A stretch of 60,079 nucleotides of DNA from Labilithrix sp. Its GTDB lineage: Bacteria; Myxococcota; Polyangia; Polyangiales; Polyangiaceae. Position 1 is the first letter of the stretch. The number at the start of each line of letters is the position of its first letter. The stretch covers positions 1-60,079 of the forward strand of contig JAQBQL010000004.1 in assembly GCA_028287035.1 (NCBI GenBank), read 5' to 3'. The translations under genes were made by a program, and so were the position numbers. Positions 58,170 through 60,079 of this stretch are shown in pieces. A model generated the notes under the pieces. The model saw nothing but the letters and a program-made list of their open reading frames with translations. It was not told the DNA's origin and made no database searches.

Positions 58170-58943
58170 GCCGATGCCGGGGTACGTCCCCGGCGCGGCG
58201 ATCGATCCGACGAAGCGAGCGCGCGGGATCGCGTCCGGCCCCGCGGCCTTGCGGTCCGGCAGCCCGGCGGGCTTGCTCGGCGTGCTCGCCGGCTCGACCT
58301 CCCAGCGGAGCTCCTCGTTGCCCTCGGCGCCCGCGAAGCGCAGCCCGAACCAGCGCGCCTCCGGCGAGATCGTGCGCGTCCCGCTCGGCGTGGTCGTCGG
58401 GAACTTGATGCGGAAGACGTTCCGCCAGATCGTCGAGTACGGGAAGTAGCGGCGCTCGAGGGCACCCGGGCGGGCGATCAGCTCGATCGACAGGGGCGCC
58501 GTCTCGTTGCCCTCGTCGTCGATGAGGCGCACGATCCACGAGCTGTTCGGCCGCGTGAGATCCGCCCACCGCGTGTTGGTCCCGTAGAGCGCGACGTAGA
58601 AGCGGTGACCGTCCGTCGTCTCGGAGAGCGTGCGGTCGAGCAGCTCGCGCCGCTGCTCGACGGTGAGCCGGTAGTCGTTCGCGTACCGGACGACGTACGC
58701 CCAGCGAAAGTCCCACGACTCGAACGTGGCGGTCACCGTGAGCAGGGTGTCGAGCTCGCTCAGCGTGGTGAGGCTCTTCGTGCGGGTCCAGCGCTCGAGC
58801 ACCTGCGCGTAGTCGCTGTCGGTGTACTCGCGCGGTCCGGTCGCGAGCGACACCTTGGGATCCGAGCAGCCGCTCGAGAGGGCCCCGAGCGACGCGACGA
58901 GGGCGGCGCCGGCGAGCAGCCGGAGAGAGGATCCCGAGAGCAT
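58143..58943 (-). CDS. Lipoprotein of unknown function
   Basis: This 266-residue exported protein has the signal LVASLGALSSGCSD (SSGC, lipobox-like). The mature part begins with YTDSDYAQVLERWTRTKSL and contains a region resembling an acid-rich beta/alpha fold (RWAYVVRYANDYRL, RFYVALYGTNTRWADL, FPYSTIWRNVFRIKFP). It has conserved-looking Trp/Tyr but no catalytic motif. I do not recognise a family. The 3' end overlaps the cNMP-binding-like gene by 27 bp. It is divergent from pepA. No TAnnnT hexamer or SD is visible before its ATG. Confidence 0.7.
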   Translation of the reverse strand: MLSGSSLRLLAGAALVASLGALSSGCSDPKVSLATGPREYTDSDYAQVLERWTRTKSLTTLSELDTLLTVTATFESWDFRWAYVVRYANDYRLTVEQRRELLDRTLSETTDGHRFYVALYGTNTRWADLTRPNSSWIVRLIDDEGNETAPLSIELIARPGALERRYFPYSTIWRNVFRIKFPTTTPSGTRTISPEARWFGLRFAGAEGNEELRWEVEPASTPSKPAGLPDRKAAGPDAIPRARFVGSIAAPGTYPGIGSHPGEDLE

Positions 58944-59022
58944 GGACGGTCACTCTCGCCGAGCCGCCCGCCGCCGGCAAGGTGCCTTCCACGGCCTGCC
59001 GCGAAAAGAGCGCGGCCGCAGC

Positions 59023-59042
59023 CGGACGTCACGGAGCGTCCG
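59023..59042. promoter_or_regulatory. Inverted repeat CGGACG-8-CGTCCG upstream of pepA
   Basis: A perfect 6-bp inverted repeat with an 8-nt spacer lies in the 173-bp divergent region, about 75 nt before pepA. It could be an operator; the rest of that region is GC-rich palindromic sequence of no clear meaning. Confidence 0.3.
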
Positions 59043-59101
59043 CCGCGCGGCGCATGCGGCGCGGCGCGACTTTGAGCTATCCCGTTCCGCAGCGGCTGCC
59101 G

Positions 59102-59107
59102 TATAAA
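59102..59107 (+). promoter_or_regulatory. Candidate -10 (TATAAA) for pepA
   Basis: TATAAA, 5/6 match to consensus, ends 9 nt before the ATG. TTGAGC at 59072 is 24 nt away, too far for a normal -35. Confidence 0.45.
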
Positions 59108-59116
59108 CGTGCCCCG

Positions 59117-60079
59117 ATGGCCCTGAAAATCACTGTTCGTTCGGTGCTTCCGTCCCGCGAGACCGGCGACCTCATGGTCGTGGGAGTCCCCCTGCAGGAC
59201 TCGCGTGCGTCGTCGAAGCGGCAGCCCTCCACCCTCGACGGCTTCGATCGCGCGCTCGGCGCGTCGTTCCAGCGTCAGGTGAAGAAGGAGGAGTTCAAGG
59301 GCAAGAAGGACAGCCAGCTCGCCACCGCGACGCTCGGCAAGGTGAACGCCGACCGCCTGATCCTCATGGGTCTCGGCGACGTGGCGAAGCTCGGTCCCGG
59401 CGACATCCGCACCTTCGCCGCGAAGGCCGCGCGCGCCGCGAATGCCGACAAAGCGCGCCGCCTCGTGCTCGGCGTCCCGGCCGGCCTCGAGGGCCGTCTC
59501 CGCGAGATCGTCGAGGGCCTCGAGCTCGGCGCCTACCGCTTCACCAAGTACTTCACCGGTGACCGCAAGCCGAAGGCGGAGCTCGGGCAGGTCACGATCT
59601 GCCTCGTCGGCCCGGCCCCCGCCGACGCGAAGAAGCGCGTCGAGCTCGGTCAGACGGTCGCGGCCGGCGTGAACCTCTCGCGCGACCTCTCGAACGAGCC
59701 GCCGAACGTCCTCTATCCCGAGACCCTCGCCGCCGCCTCGCGCGCGATGGCCAAGGAGGCGGGCCTCGACGTCCAGGTCTTCGACTTCGCCGAGATCCAG
59801 AAGCGCGGCATGCGCCTGCTCGAGGCGGTCGGCCAGGGCAGCGAGCACAAGCCGACGTTCGTGCACTTCTCGCATGTCCCCGCCGGCAAGACGAACGGCA
59901 AGCGCCTCGTCTTCGTGGGCAAGGGCATCACGTTCGACAGCGGCGGCCTCTCGATCAAGCCGGCCGCCGGCATGGGCGAGATGAAGCACGACATGAGCGG
60001 CGCGGCGAACATCGTCGGCCTCATGCAGATCGTCGCCCGCCTCAAGCCCAACGTCGAGGTGCACGGCATCCTCGCCGCC
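59117..60079 (+). CDS. pepA: Leucyl aminopeptidase, M17 (3' partial)
   Basis: The visible 321 codons cover the N-terminal non-catalytic domain (about 1-160) and the first part of the M17 catalytic domain. NLSRDLSNEPPNVLYPE marks the start of the catalytic part. KGITFDSGGLSIKPAAGMGEMKHDMSGAA carries the two-metal site: Lys of GKG, Asp of FDSGG, Asp of KHD. The frame is open to the last base, so about 170 residues lie outside the window. M17 enzymes remove N-terminal residues from peptides in the cytosol and act as hexamers. The gene stands alone after a divergent gap, with TATAAA 9 nt before its ATG and no SD. Confidence 0.92.
   Translation, partial: MALKITVRSVLPSRETGDLMVVGVPLQDSRASSKRQPSTLDGFDRALGASFQRQVKKEEFKGKKDSQLATATLGKVNADRLILMGLGDVAKLGPGDIRTFAAKAARAANADKARRLVLGVPAGLEGRLREIVEGLELGAYRFTKYFTGDRKPKAELGQVTICLVGPAPADAKKRVELGQTVAAGVNLSRDLSNEPPNVLYPETLAAASRAMAKEAGLDVQVFDFAEIQKRGMRLLEAVGQGSEHKPTFVHFSHVPAGKTNGKRLVFVGKGITFDSGGLSIKPAAGMGEMKHDMSGAANIVGLMQIVARLKPNVEVHGILAA

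Noticed and set aside
59041..59070. GC palindromes before pepA as a Rho-independent terminator
   Set aside because: There is no T tract, and the region lies between divergent genes, where a terminator is not expected.
1..60079. tRNA, rRNA, CRISPR, IS elements, riboswitches
   Set aside because: No cloverleaf, rRNA signature, regular spaced repeats, transposase frame with terminal repeats or known riboswitch core was seen on either strand.

Overview
This window comes from a GC-rich chromosome (about 70% G+C by eye, with G or C in most third codon positions). It is tightly packed: 45 protein genes are called, one 43-codon ORF is possible, and no non-coding stretch exceeds about 225 bp. I see no rRNA, tRNA, CRISPR array, IS element or phage gene. 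The gene set points to a predatory or soil myxobacterium, most likely Myxococcota of the Polyangia type. The evidence is a giant Ser/Thr kinase-cyclase-AAA-TPR protein, a response regulator with DUF4388/PATAN domains, an AgmX/PglI C-terminal domain protein, a type-B SdhCAB, and many lipoproteins with Ser/Gly/Pro-rich linkers. This assignment is inference from gene content; no marker rRNA is present.

Layout. Bases 1-8.4 kb hold the tail of a coiled-coil protein, an amidohydrolase, and a compact chemosensory cluster: response regulator-PATAN, CheW-like, soluble MCP-like, double-HPt CheA. The cluster is followed by rimI and a convergent PerM/AI-2E-family permease. Bases 8.4-19.2 kb hold a TPR metallopeptidase, adenosine deaminase, a Cys-rich lipoprotein, the 1381-residue kinase/cyclase/AAA/TPR protein with a beta-helix lipoprotein behind it, and an M15 peptidase. 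Bases 19.4-24.4 kb form a Gld-type ABC operon (ATPase, permease, GldG-like, DUF4340), followed by leucine dehydrogenase. Bases 25.5-36 kb hold lipoproteins, an AgmX/PglI-domain protein, a radical SAM protein with extra cysteine motifs, a phosphodiesterase-type lipoprotein, a lipoprotein with two retropepsin-like DTGA motifs, a ClpA/ClpC-like AAA+ ATPase and a bestrophin-like channel.

Bases 36-40 kb carry a sugar-kinase-like gene translationally coupled to a GH35-type glycosidase, then an outer-membrane beta-barrel protein. Bases 40-45.6 kb carry sdhCAB and a divergent LpoA-like lipoprotein. Bases 45.6-53 kb carry a GT-C glycosyltransferase and two GH13 lipoproteins flanking an LPG-synthase-TM (flippase-like) protein. 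Bases 53-60 kb carry small lipoproteins, a kelch-like protein, a PEGA-like protein, a protein ending in cNMP-binding-like folds, and the start of leucyl aminopeptidase pepA.

The most general signal is not a gene. Many first-in-unit genes have a TAnnnT hexamer (TAGGGT, TAGCCT, TACCCT and similar) only 6-13 nt upstream of the start codon. Several have no Shine-Dalgarno sequence. This suggests frequent leaderless or near-leaderless transcription, and I used the pattern to choose several GTG/TTG starts. The strongest candidates for undescribed biology are the radical SAM protein at 28.2 kb, the kinase/cyclase/AAA protein with altered catalytic residues, the paired amylase-like lipoproteins with an identical Cys motif, and the Gld operon with shared Met-rich repeats.
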